Below are positions 6,222-12,153 of a stretch of 12,153 bases of DNA, piece by piece. Position 1 is the first letter of the stretch. Every line of letters starts with the position of its first letter. The stretch lies in the NCBI GenBank assembly GCA_002401295.1, contig NVSR01000055.1, positions 3,492 through 15,644 on the forward strand, given 5' to 3'. Both the position numbers and the translations under genes were made by a program. The DNA is from SAR324 cluster bacterium. Its GTDB lineage: Bacteria > SAR324 > XYD2-FULL-50-16. A model generated the notes under the pieces. It worked only from the letters and a program-made list of their open reading frames with translations, was not told the DNA's origin and did no database searches.

Positions 6222-6500
6222 TTATTTTGTTTTGATATCACTAATGAAGGTATTAATAGCATCCTCTCTAATTGAGCGCAGAAGTTGACGATTAGCCAAC
6301 ATAAAGGAGATTTCACTAGGATCAATAGTCCTCAAATCCTCTTCAATTCCATCACTGAAATTATATCCATCTTCTTTATAGTCATTAATCAGCGTATCCA
6401 AACTCTTATCTTGAAGCAAAGCTTCCATTACCAAAGTTGTTTGTACTTCTGGGGTTACTCGTTTACCTTTTCGTGGGCCTCTTTTGCCTGGCTTTGACAT
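6222..6500 (-). CDS. small hypothetical protein with basic N-terminus, HTH-like
   Basis: A 92-residue protein I do not recognise. Residues 1-14 are very basic (KPGKRGPRKGKR); 15-40 (TPEVQTTLVMEALL and on to LDTLINDY) faintly recall the helix-turn-helix start of IS3-type OrfA proteins, but the rest does not; 41-66 are acidic; the end is helical (LLRSIREDAINTFISDI). The frame allows an ATG at 6512, but ATG at 6500 is preferred because GGAG sits 6 nt before it and nothing suitable precedes 6512. It stands alone between AT-rich flanks, with its own terminator at 6176-6199. A small DNA-binding regulator or orphan antitoxin is possible, purely by inference. Confidence 0.6.
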   Translation of the reverse strand: MSKPGKRGPRKGKRVTPEVQTTLVMEALLQDKSLDTLINDYKEDGYNFSDGIEEDLRTIDPSEISFMLANRQLLRSIREDAINTFISDIKTK

Positions 6501-6797
6501 TTTTTTCTCCATTAAATTTAATTTATAAAAAGTACTAATTCATTTCAGATTAAAGAATAGCTGAAAAAAAATCAAATTTTCTTGTACTTTTTTTATATTA
6601 AAACAAAAAAACATTACTCTCTATCACTTTTTAAAGTAGTTTTCCTTAAAATCGCCCTTTATAGTAAAAACAGTTTTCTTTTTAAAATCAGGATATTTTT
6701 CATTCAAACAGGTTTATATTTACTTATTTTTAAGTAATTTCAATTCAATTTTCTATTTTCCCGTATTTAAAAGATATGGAAGAAAACAAGCTCCATT
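6501..6797. other. AT-rich gene-free spacer
   Basis: Very A/T-rich, with runs of A and T and no frame worth calling. The promoter of the 6222-6500 gene should lie here on the minus strand; a TTGATT-17 bp-TAATCT pair is present but weak. The composition differs from the genes on both sides, which suggests imported or degenerate DNA. Confidence 0.5.
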
Positions 6798-6839
6798 CGT
6801 AGGATGGGCTAGCGGTAGCGGCACCCATCTAATCCTGCG
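6798..6839 (+). repeat. REP-like palindrome (GTAGGATGGG type)
   Basis: The GTAG head (6799-6802) is followed by GATGGG (6803-6808), a GCGGTAGCGG-containing loop and CCCATC (6824-6829). An outer pair, CGTAGGAT (6798-6805) and ATCCTGCG (6832-6839), adds 7 of 8 complementary bases. It resembles the intergenic GTAGGATGGG...ACCCATC palindromes I recall from many bacterial genomes. Its right edge touches the start of the decayed Sir2 frame. Confidence 0.6.
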
Positions 6840-6847
6840 TTGATTAT

Positions 6848-7313
6848 TTCCCTCTGACTCCAAAAATACTCAAAAGGCACTTCTCACAAAACCCTGCTTT
6901 TACCTGGGGATTTTATGGTCATAGGTTACAGCTCTATCGCAATACGATTCCACATCAGGGATTTTTTCTCTTACAACGATGGATCGGGGAGTTGAAACTG
7001 GACCACTTTGTGGTCACATCCAACGTGGACGGACAGTTCCAGCGGGCTGGTTATCAGGAAGAGCAAATATACGAAGTCCACGGTACGATTCATTCTTTAC
7101 AATGCACCGTGGCTTGTTGTAATCAAATCTGGAAGAATAGAGAAAGCATTCGCATTGATTCCACTAGTATGTTGGCGGAAAATCTACCAAACGAAGGTAA
7201 TTCGTATCAATCCTAAGGAGGCGATGATTGCTCAGCCTCATATTGCATTAAGCTTGACAGCTTTAGAGGGGCTGGAAAAGATCAACAGACCGTTACAGAA
7301 GGAGTTCCACTGA
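6848..7313 (+). pseudogene. decayed Sir2-family NAD-dependent protein deacetylase
   Basis: The frame from 6848 to 7216 encodes recognisable sirtuin sequence: TWGFYGHRLQLYR, then VVTSNVDGQFQRAG (NAD-pocket motif), then IYEVHGTIHSLQC with the catalytic histidine and the first zinc-binding cysteines, then IWK and IRIDSTSMLAENLP. It then hits TAA at 7214-7216. A +1-shifted frame continues with VIRINPKEAMIAQPHIALSL and TALEGLEKI to the stop at 7311-7313, which is the usual sirtuin C-terminal end. Between the two halves the second zinc cysteine pair and the nucleotide-binding segment (roughly 60-80 residues) are missing, so this is an internal deletion, not just a frameshift. The N-terminal Rossmann part (GAGxSxxSGIPDFR) is also absent; an in-frame stop (6830-6832) and a REP-like palindrome take its place. 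Such a protein could not bind NAD, so the locus is called non-functional. Confidence 0.85.
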
Positions 7314-7404
7314 TCACCTTGGTCTTGCAAGCTCCGGTAATACTCCTGTTTTTGCTTCATGAGTAAGCATGAATTCCATTTTTATTTTTTTCTCGATAAG
7401 AAGA

Positions 7405-7418
7405 CCGCTGCAAAGCGG
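7405..7418 (+). promoter_or_regulatory. small GCAA-tetraloop hairpin ahead of the pre-glgA gene
   Basis: CCGCT (7405-7409) and AGCGG (7414-7418) close a GCAA loop, a stable GNRA tetraloop. It ends 10 nt before the ATG at 7429, in the ribosome-binding zone, and no other good Shine-Dalgarno is present. It may control translation of the unknown protein and, by coupling, GlgA. If translation starts at 7369, the hairpin is inside the coding region instead. Confidence 0.35.
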
Positions 7419-7428
7419 GTATTGCTTT

Positions 7429-7992
7429 ATGAATGAGATTAAATCATTTCAAAAAGAGCTGCTTGCTCTCGCTAATTCCTTGGATAAATTGCTCAAAGTC
7501 ATTCATCATTCCGACCCTACGGCAAAATCCAAACAACAGCTGCTCTACCAAAAATATCAGCAAAGAATGTTATTGCTAGGCAAGCAATTGAAGCAAAGTT
7601 TTTCCTGGAAGGAGGTTTGTGAAAGACTGAAAGAGCTGCCTAAAAATAGTGATTTCACAGCTTCAGAGGAGTCATGCGATGTCATCATTCGCAAGTTAAC
7701 CAAAGATTTTGAAAAGGAATTCATCACCAAGCCAGTCTTGCAGGAGTTTCCATCATCCCCATCCCCTAAACCGCGCAAAAAGAAGGCACAGCCTCTCAAA
7801 AAGAAGAAGCCTTTTCCGGCCACCCCTCATCAACAGCATTATACACAGGATAGCCTGATGGAGCTGATTCATTTTACGAAGCAACAGCATCAAGCTAAAA
7901 AAGACTTACTAAAATTGGTAGAGGCCATCAAACGCATCGGCCCAGACAAAATAGAACAAAAAATCAATCAATCAGTAAAATCCACTAAATAA
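7429..7992 (+). CDS. unrecognised lysine-rich helical protein coupled to glgA
   Basis: I do not recognise this 187-residue protein. Residues 1-110 are helix-forming and charged, with likely coiled-coil (FQKELLALANSLDKLLKVI). Residues about 108-132 form a proline/lysine-rich linker (PKPRKKK, PLKKKKPFP). The last 55 residues are again helical and basic (LIHFTKQQHQAKKDLLKLVE). No signal peptide or membrane segment is seen. Its stop is 2 nt before the glgA ATG, and glgA lacks its own ribosome-binding site, so the two are probably translated together. A role as a glycogen-associated, scaffold or nucleic-acid-binding protein can only be guessed. The frame also offers an ATG at 7369, adding 20 hydrophobic, AT-driven residues; 7429 is preferred but neither start has a good ribosome-binding site. 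Confidence 0.7.
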   Translation: MNEIKSFQKELLALANSLDKLLKVIHHSDPTAKSKQQLLYQKYQQRMLLLGKQLKQSFSWKEVCERLKELPKNSDFTASEESCDVIIRKLTKDFEKEFITKPVLQEFPSSPSPKPRKKKAQPLKKKKPFPATPHQQHYTQDSLMELIHFTKQQHQAKKDLLKLVEAIKRIGPDKIEQKINQSVKSTK

Positions 7993-7994
7993 TT

Positions 7995-9458
7995 ATGAAC
8001 TTATTGATCGTTTCTTCTGAAGCGGTTCCTTTTGTCAAAACCGGAGGACTGGGTGATGTAGCTGGAACCTTAGCGCTTGAGCTATCCCGGAAAGGGCATC
8101 AGGTAACCCTCATTTTACCTTATCATCGAGAAATTAAAGAGAATTTTGATAATCTGAAAGTAGTCATCTCCCCGTTATCCGTGCCTATGGGCAACACCAC
8201 CATGCAATGCCAGGTATTGGAGCTAATATCTCCGGATAACCTTCGAGTGCTTTTTATAGAATATAATGATTTTTTCGATCGCCATCCAATCTACGATGAT
8301 GGTGACAACGAGTATCCTGATAATGGAACCAGGTTTGCCTTTTTCTCCAAAGCTTGTCTGGACGCAATCCTTCAATTACAGATCAAACCTGATATTATCC
8401 ATTGTAATGATTGGCAAACTTCACTAATCCCGTTCTTTTTAAAATGTTGGGCATGGGAGCAGGATTTCTTTCGTGATACCGCGTCTTTGATGAGTATTCA
8501 TAACCTGGGTTATCAAGGAATGGTTGATATAGGCCTTGCGCCTTTCATAGGCCTCAAGGAAAAACAAGTCAGGCAAGATGAGTTTGAAGCCTTGGGCGGA
8601 TTGAACCTACTGAAAGGAGCGCTCTTTTATGCGGATCAAGTAGCAACGGTCAGTCCCACTTATGCGCGAGAAATCCTATCAGAACCGGGAGGGTGGGGGC
8701 TGAGTCCCTATTTACAACGTCGTCAAAATGATATCATTGGTATCCTAAATGGCATCGACCTTGAGGAGTGGAATCCTGCCACCGACCCTTACCTGCCTCA
8801 AACCTATAATCGGGAGAACCTCGAAGGAAAACGGGCTTGCAAACTTAAATTGCAGGAATACTTTAAGTTTCCTATTTCTATGGAGACGCCTATTTTTGGC
8901 ATAGTAGGTCGTATGGCTGATCAAAAAGGGCTGGATCTGTTACAAGGCTGTCTTGAGGAGATTTTGGGCTGGGAGTTGAGGTTAGTCATTTTGGGTAGTG
9001 GAGATCCAAAGCTGGAAAAATTCTTCCAGGATTTACCAAAAAAATATCCCACCAAAGTAGGAACCTATGTTGGTTTCCAATCGAATTTAGCTCACTTAAT
9101 CGAAGCTGGCAGTGATTTTTTTATCATGCCGTCTCTGTACGAGCCTTGTGGGTTGAATCAGATGTACAGCATGCTCTATGGAACAGTCCCGGTCGTTCGA
9201 GCAACTGGAGGCCTCAATGATACGGTTCAAAATTTCGACCCCATAAGCCACGAAGGAACTGGTTTTGTTTTCCAGGATTATAGGGCAGAGGCTTTGAAAG
9301 ACAGCATCGGTTGGGCTTTGGATACCTGGTATAACCAACCGAAAGCTTACAAAAAGTTACAAAAGGAAGGGATGGGAAGAGACTTTAGCTGGGACAAAGC
9401 CATCAACGAGTATGAAGGGGCCTACAAAAAGGCAATCACTAGGAAACGATCTTGGTAA
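7995..9458 (+). CDS. glgA: glycogen synthase (ADP-glucose or UDP-glucose, GT5)
   Basis: Cytoplasmic glycosyltransferase that adds glucose from a nucleotide sugar (ADP-glucose in most bacteria) to the alpha-1,4-glucan chain. The 487 residues match the GT5 length (about 475-490). Visible motifs are KTGGLGD (15-21, sugar-nucleotide loop), HCNDWQT (136-142), HN at 169-170 in SIHNLGYQG, GILNGID followed by EWNP (domain linker), GRMADQKGLD with R306 and K311 contacting phosphates, and EPCGLNQMYSMLYG with catalytic-site E383, followed by TGGLNDTV. All key residues are present, so it should be active. No branching enzyme or glgC is in the window. It is tightly coupled to the gene before it and converges on rodA with a 12-nt gap that leaves no room for a terminator. 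Confidence 0.96.
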   Translation: MNLLIVSSEAVPFVKTGGLGDVAGTLALELSRKGHQVTLILPYHREIKENFDNLKVVISPLSVPMGNTTMQCQVLELISPDNLRVLFIEYNDFFDRHPIYDDGDNEYPDNGTRFAFFSKACLDAILQLQIKPDIIHCNDWQTSLIPFFLKCWAWEQDFFRDTASLMSIHNLGYQGMVDIGLAPFIGLKEKQVRQDEFEALGGLNLLKGALFYADQVATVSPTYAREILSEPGGWGLSPYLQRRQNDIIGILNGIDLEEWNPATDPYLPQTYNRENLEGKRACKLKLQEYFKFPISMETPIFGIVGRMADQKGLDLLQGCLEEILGWELRLVILGSGDPKLEKFFQDLPKKYPTKVGTYVGFQSNLAHLIEAGSDFFIMPSLYEPCGLNQMYSMLYGTVPVVRATGGLNDTVQNFDPISHEGTGFVFQDYRAEALKDSIGWALDTWYNQPKAYKKLQKEGMGRDFSWDKAINEYEGAYKKAITRKRSW

Positions 9459-9470
9459 AACAAATGGTTA

Positions 9471-10574
9471 TCAAATATCATAACGTCGCATTCTGACATT
9501 TAGGATCAGTCCGATTCCAATCATACTGGAGATCATCGCTGATCCACCATAACTCATGAAAGGCAGTGGCATTCCAACCACAGGTAGCAGGCCAATGACC
9601 ATGCCAATATTGATGGCAATGTGAGAGAACAAAATGGAAGTCACTCCCAGAGTCAGAATAGTGCCGGAGCGATCTCTAGTTTTTCCTACCAACCGCAAGC
9701 ACCACATGATCAAAAAGAAATAAATACCAACCAATGTTATCGCTCCAACAAACCCCCACTCCTCGGTAAATACGGAAAAGATAAAATCTGTATGACGTGC
9801 TGGTAAAAAGTTGAGATGTGCTTGAGTCCCCTGCATATAGCCCTTCCCCCAAAGTCCACCACTACCAATCGCGATTTTGGATTGAATAATATGGTACCCT
9901 TTACCCAAAGGATCCAGATCTGGATTGATTAAGGTTAGAATACGGTTTTTCTGATATGTTTTCAGCAGAAAAAACCAACCAAAGGGTAAAGAAATCAGTC
10001 CCAAAAGCCCGGTTATTAAGATCACCTTATAGCGAAGCCCCGCAAGAAAAATAATGGGGGTAAAGACAAAGAGCAAGATACCTGCAGTCCCCAGGTCAGG
10101 TTGTTTGAGAATCAAAACAAAGGGCAGGATAGTGACGGCCAAAGGCCAGAGAATATCCTTAAAACCCAAATCTTGAATCCTGCGAGCATCCCTAAAGTAG
10201 TGAGCTAAATAGAGTACTAGCGTGAATTTGGTAAACTCTGAGGGCTGCAAGAAAAAGGAGCCAACCTTAATCCAACGATTCACCCTGGAGCCAGGCCCTC
10301 CCGTTCCATAAAGAAGCACAAAAACCAAAAGAACAATAATCCCAAAATGCACCCATAGGGAGAACTTTCCTAAAGTGCGATAATCCACCAGGGTCATTGC
10401 CACCATTGCCATCAAACCAAGATAGAACCAAAGTACTTGTTTCTTAAAATAGGGAGTTACTGTTCCGTAACTAACGGAAGCCGAATAGATGGAAAAAAAT
10501 CCAATGATCGAAATCGCTGTTACAGTGAAGAGTAAAACCCAATCAAAGTGTTCTAATAATCTACGGTCAAACAT
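9471..10574 (-). CDS. rodA: peptidoglycan glycosyltransferase RodA (SEDS family)
   Basis: Inner-membrane SEDS protein that polymerises lipid II into glycan strands for side-wall growth, working with a class B PBP (PBP2) and the MreB elongation complex. The 367 residues (E. coli RodA has 370) show about ten membrane segments, QPSEFTKF after the first loop, KQPDLGTAG, the long external loop NPDLDPLGKGYHIIQSKIAI then GSGGLWGKG, and FLPARHTDFIF, whose D263 corresponds to the essential aspartate of E. coli RodA (D262). SYGGSA lies near the end. ATG at 10574 is preferred, with GGAA just upstream; a TTG at 10616 would overlap the previous gene and add 14 atypical residues. It starts 22 nt after the heptose gene, so the two form an envelope operon. 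No mreBCD or PBP2 is visible here. Confidence 0.96.
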   Translation of the reverse strand: MFDRRLLEHFDWVLLFTVTAISIIGFFSIYSASVSYGTVTPYFKKQVLWFYLGLMAMVAMTLVDYRTLGKFSLWVHFGIIVLLVFVLLYGTGGPGSRVNRWIKVGSFFLQPSEFTKFTLVLYLAHYFRDARRIQDLGFKDILWPLAVTILPFVLILKQPDLGTAGILLFVFTPIIFLAGLRYKVILITGLLGLISLPFGWFFLLKTYQKNRILTLINPDLDPLGKGYHIIQSKIAIGSGGLWGKGYMQGTQAHLNFLPARHTDFIFSVFTEEWGFVGAITLVGIYFFLIMWCLRLVGKTRDRSGTILTLGVTSILFSHIAINIGMVIGLLPVVGMPLPFMSYGGSAMISSMIGIGLILNVRMRRYDI

Positions 10575-10596
10575 TATTTCCAATGGGTAGGACGGT

Positions 10597-11082
10597 TTAC
10601 TCAGAATATCGGGCAAGAATCAGCTCAATAATATCAGTTGTTGACTCACCGGGGATCTCGGGAATCGTAAAAACCTTGCCTCCTCTGGCTTCCACTATAT
10701 CCTTCCCAATAATCTTGTCTATAGACCAATCCCCTCCTTTGATTAACAGATCCGGCTGTAAGATACCGATAATATTATGAGGATCCAGCTCATCAAAGGA
10801 AACGACAAAATCAACGAAATGAAATTCTGACAACATTTCCATACGTTCCGCTAAAGGGCGAATCGGCCTTTTCGGACCTTTTAGGGTAGCTACAGACTGA
10901 TCACTATTCACTGCAATGACCAAATAATCTCCCGCTGCGCGAGCTGCCTTTAAATAACGACTGTGCCCTGTATGCAATAAATCAAAGCAACCATTCGTGA
11001 AGACAATTTTTTTCCCCTTAGCTTGTAACTCTTCCAATACAGTTCGAAGGGCTGGGGGCAAATATATTTTTTTTTCTGGCAT
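10597..11082 (-). CDS. rfaE2: D-glycero-beta-D-manno-heptose 1-phosphate adenylyltransferase (stand-alone)
   Basis: Cytoplasmic nucleotidyltransferase making ADP-heptose for the LPS inner core. The 161 residues correspond only to the C-terminal half of E. coli HldE, so the kinase must be encoded separately. Visible motifs are FTNGCFDLLHTGH (28-40) with the HxGH nucleotide-binding signature, the SVATLKGPKRPI loop (63-74), the LIKGGDW motif (113-119) and the family's C-terminal STTDIIE (148-154 region). Its start at 11082 has no clear ribosome-binding site, and the heptamer array begins only 8 nt upstream. It leads a two-gene unit with rodA. Its presence is the main evidence for an LPS-bearing outer membrane. 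Confidence 0.94.
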   Translation of the reverse strand: MPEKKIYLPPALRTVLEELQAKGKKIVFTNGCFDLLHTGHSRYLKAARAAGDYLVIAVNSDQSVATLKGPKRPIRPLAERMEMLSEFHFVDFVVSFDELDPHNIIGILQPDLLIKGGDWSIDKIIGKDIVEARGGKVFTIPEIPGESTTDIIELILARYSE

Positions 11083-11089
11083 AGATTAG

Positions 11090-11149
11090 TTATCGGTTAT
11101 CGGTTATCAGTTATCAGTTGTCGGTTGTCGATTATTCGGTATTCGGTAT
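11090..11149. repeat. heptamer tandem array, TTATCGG type
   Basis: Consecutive 7-bp units run TTATCGG twice, TTATCAG twice, TTGTCGG, TTGTCGA, then an 8-bp TTATTCGG, TATTCGG and TAT. It begins 8 nt upstream of the heptose gene start codon and so occupies the position of that gene's leader and promoter. Short heptameric repeats of this sort are known from cyanobacterial genomes as STRR; the likeness is in kind only. Confidence 0.8.
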
Positions 11150-11284
11150 TGATTCTAACTTCGGCCACTTGATGGTAGGGCGGGCCTACGCGCCCGCCTT
11201 CAGTCAAAGTACATCAATCTTAAAGGCGGGTGCGTAGGCCCGCCTACCATTGATTTTATTTTTGTTGGCCGAAGTTACAATCAA
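11149..11284. mobile_element. MITE-like or REPIN-like 136-bp inverted-repeat element
   Basis: Left end TTGATTCTAACTTCGGCCA (11149-11167) and the inverted right end (11266-11284) match at 18 of 19 bases. Inside are two facing REP-like hairpins: GTAG head 11175-11178 with GGCGGGC/GCCCGCC (11179-11185, 11192-11198) on plus, and CTAC head 11244-11247 with GGCGGG/CCCGCC (11225-11230, 11239-11244) on minus. The two hairpins are themselves about 26-bp near-perfect inverted copies. TATTCGG-like units flank both sides, as if it entered the heptamer array. It codes for nothing, so any movement would need a transposase in trans (inference). Confidence 0.6.
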
Positions 11285-11335
11285 CCCTCGGTGTTCGGTA
11301 TCGTTTAACAGATGCGCAGTATTGGGATGGAAACA

Positions 11336-11359
11336 GGCAGGCATGGGGGCTTGCCCTAC
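11336..11359 (-). repeat. REP-like GTAG-headed hairpin, diverged copy
   Basis: On the plus strand GGCAGGC (11336-11342) faces GCTTGCC (11349-11355) with one mismatch, followed by the CTAC head (11356-11359). In minus orientation this reads GTAG plus hairpin, the same layout as the copies at 4641, 11175 and 11225, with the stem drifted from GGCGGGC. Confidence 0.5.
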
Positions 11360-11370
11360 AATGCAATTAA

Positions 11371-11426
11371 CTGCCAACCGCCAACCGCCAACCGCCAACC
11401 GCCAACCGCCAACTGTCAACCACCAA
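11371..11426. repeat. heptamer tandem array, CCGCCAA type
   Basis: Eight 7-bp units: CTGCCAA, five perfect CCGCCAA, CTGTCAA and CCACCAA. On the minus strand the unit reads TTGGCGG, close to TTGTCGG and TTATCGG of the array at 11090, so the two arrays look like related families in opposite orientation on either side of the inverted-repeat element. The copy number is likely variable by slippage. Confidence 0.85.
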
Positions 11427-11505
11427 CAATTATGAATACTTCCCGTGTAAAACGTTACAGTCTTTGCCTTGACCCTACTGAGAAGAACCATTAACGTGGT
11501 ACTTT

Positions 11506-11557
11506 ATCGAATGGAAAGCGACACCAATAGTTTGCATCAATTTCCTCTCCATTCGAT
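11506..11557. repeat. 10-bp inverted repeat upstream of the last gene
   Basis: ATCGAATGGA (11506-11515) and TCCATTCGAT (11548-11557) are perfect inverted copies separated by 32 nt. They lie about 95-145 nt upstream of the start codon at 11651. They could be an operator for a dimeric regulator, with each arm bound separately, or a long-loop hairpin. They are not related to the REP or heptamer repeats beside them. Confidence 0.45.
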
Positions 11558-11650
11558 TTGTTCAAAACTATAGCGCCAGTGAGAGTAGAATTCAAAAGGA
11601 TCTGTTTTATTTGTACTTTTATTTACTGCACTAAATTCAGGATATAGAAC

Positions 11651-12153
11651 GTGTTGCAAAACTACCAACCCTCAACTCAAGGGCAGGCATTAATCAACAA
11701 GCTTTCATCCTTGGACTTGGACAAACAGCAAGAAAGTTTGCTGGATTACTGGAAACAAAACGCTCATGAGCTGGCGGCTGTTTTAGATGGGTTCCACCAC
11801 CTCACGAAACAAGTGCTCAAATTGCGGTCTGAAAGTCAATCACAGATAGTATTAGCCTTGCCCGATAGCTTTTTATTTTTTGTAATCAAAGGCATGAAAG
11901 AGGGAAAGTACTATTTTTCCTACCCCACAGGAAATGATTTTTTCTCCCAACTCAATAAAACATCTCCTTCCATCTTTGAAAATAGTTCCCAAGCCAGTGC
12001 GGTTATCAAAACTTTTTTCCCCAACCGTTTCAAAGTAAACTCGAAATTCAATTTTCCTGAAGATTTTGATGATTCTGTATTAGAACGCTGTCGCCAAATT
12101 TGTGAGAAAGCCAAGCAGGCCTATCAAGAGGTCTTACGGGTACGCCCTTCCAT
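11651..12153 (+). CDS. unrecognised protein, N-terminal part (runs off window)
   Basis: An open frame of 167 codons runs from GTG at 11651 to the window edge without a stop; a TAG at 11645-11647 blocks any earlier start. AGGA at 11639-11642 is 8 nt before the GTG, so GTG is preferred over the TTG at 11654. I do not recognise the family. It is a soluble, mixed-charge protein with no signal peptide: a helical Q/L-rich start (STQGQALINKLSSLDLDKQQ), a middle with likely beta strands (QIVLALPDSFLFFVIKGM, GKYYFSYPTGNDFF), and a helical end (DSVLERCRQICEKAKQAYQE). The smooth codon use and long open frame support a real gene. It lies downstream of the repeat block with no visible partner. Confidence 0.75.
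   Translation, partial: MLQNYQPSTQGQALINKLSSLDLDKQQESLLDYWKQNAHELAAVLDGFHHLTKQVLKLRSESQSQIVLALPDSFLFFVIKGMKEGKYYFSYPTGNDFFSQLNKTSPSIFENSSQASAVIKTFFPNRFKVNSKFNFPEDFDDSVLERCRQICEKAKQAYQEVLRVRPS

Larger units (their letters stand above)
11083..11650. other. repeat-packed intergenic region
   Basis: No real gene is seen; the short frames crossing 11204-11494 read only repeats. In order it holds a TTATCGG heptamer array (11090-11149), a 136-bp inverted-repeat element with a REP doublet (11149-11284), another REP-like hairpin (11336-11359), a CCGCCAA heptamer array (11371-11426) and a 10-bp inverted repeat (11506-11557). The promoters of the heptose gene (minus) and the final gene (plus) must also lie here; I cannot place their boxes with confidence. 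Confidence 0.6.

Noticed and set aside
9459..9470. Terminator between glgA and rodA
   Set aside because: The convergent genes are separated by only 12 nt with no hairpin visible; transcripts probably overlap.
10575..10616. TTG start for rodA overlapping the heptose gene
   Set aside because: The ATG at 10574 has a GGAA site and gives the usual RodA length; the 14 extra residues are not typical.
11090..11426. CRISPR array
   Set aside because: Units are 7 bp without spacers; the 67-bp two-copy repeat at 5818 also lacks a repeat-spacer pattern.
11204..11494. Small frames rich in repeated residues (for example PPTANRQ or GGWRLAV)
   Set aside because: They simply translate the heptamer array and REP hairpins.
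3289..11700. GGC(A/G)TTAATCAA shared at 3289, 5997 and 11686
   Set aside because: It is short and AT-rich, and one copy lies in coding sequence; coincidence is likely.

Overview
The window comes from a Gram-negative bacterium with moderately AT-rich DNA. The evidence is a stand-alone heptose-1-phosphate adenylyltransferase (LPS inner core) beside RodA, together with glycogen synthesis and a type III glutamine synthetase grouped with P-II and AmtB. The gene mix would fit a deltaproteobacterial or SAR324-like lineage, but nothing here fixes the taxonomy, so that is a guess.

Layout. (1) 1-59, minus: the first 19 codons of a ROK-family protein, transcribed away from the next block. (2) 60-4634, plus: a nitrogen-assimilation cluster of glnN (glutamine synthetase III), a P-II signal protein and amtB. 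A good sigma-54 (-24/-12) promoter match lies 77 bp upstream of the glnN start codon. The leaders of the P-II gene and amtB share a 16-nt motif and several inverted repeats. (3) 4641-5534: a REP-like hairpin separates amtB from a convergent CorC/HlyC-type CBS-domain gene. (4) 5535-7368: a gene-poor, repeat-rich stretch with a REP-like palindrome, a two-copy 67/66-bp tandem repeat, a bidirectional terminator, one small unknown gene on the minus strand, an AT-rich gap, a second kind of REP-like palindrome, and a decayed Sir2 deacetylase gene. (5) 7429-9458, plus: an unrecognised lysine-rich helical protein only 2 nt upstream of glgA (glycogen synthase). (6) 9471-11082, minus: a heptose-1-phosphate adenylyltransferase followed by rodA, converging on glgA with a 12-nt gap. 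(7) 11083-11650: a dense repeat region with two 7-bp tandem arrays, a 136-bp inverted-repeat element containing a REP doublet, a further REP, and a separate 10-bp inverted repeat. (8) 11651-12153, plus: the 5' part of an unrecognised gene that runs off the window.

How it works together. AmtB brings in ammonium, P-II reports nitrogen/carbon status and gates AmtB, and GlnN fixes ammonium into glutamine; the sigma-54 site implies NtrC-type control. GlgA stores glucose as glycogen. RodA and the heptose enzyme both build the envelope.

The most unusual content is non-coding: at least six GTAG-headed hairpins of the REP type, a REP doublet inside longer terminal inverted repeats that appears to sit within a heptamer array, and the motif shared by the P-II and amtB leaders. 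I found no tRNA, rRNA, CRISPR array or intact transposase gene, and no clear-cut new protein system.
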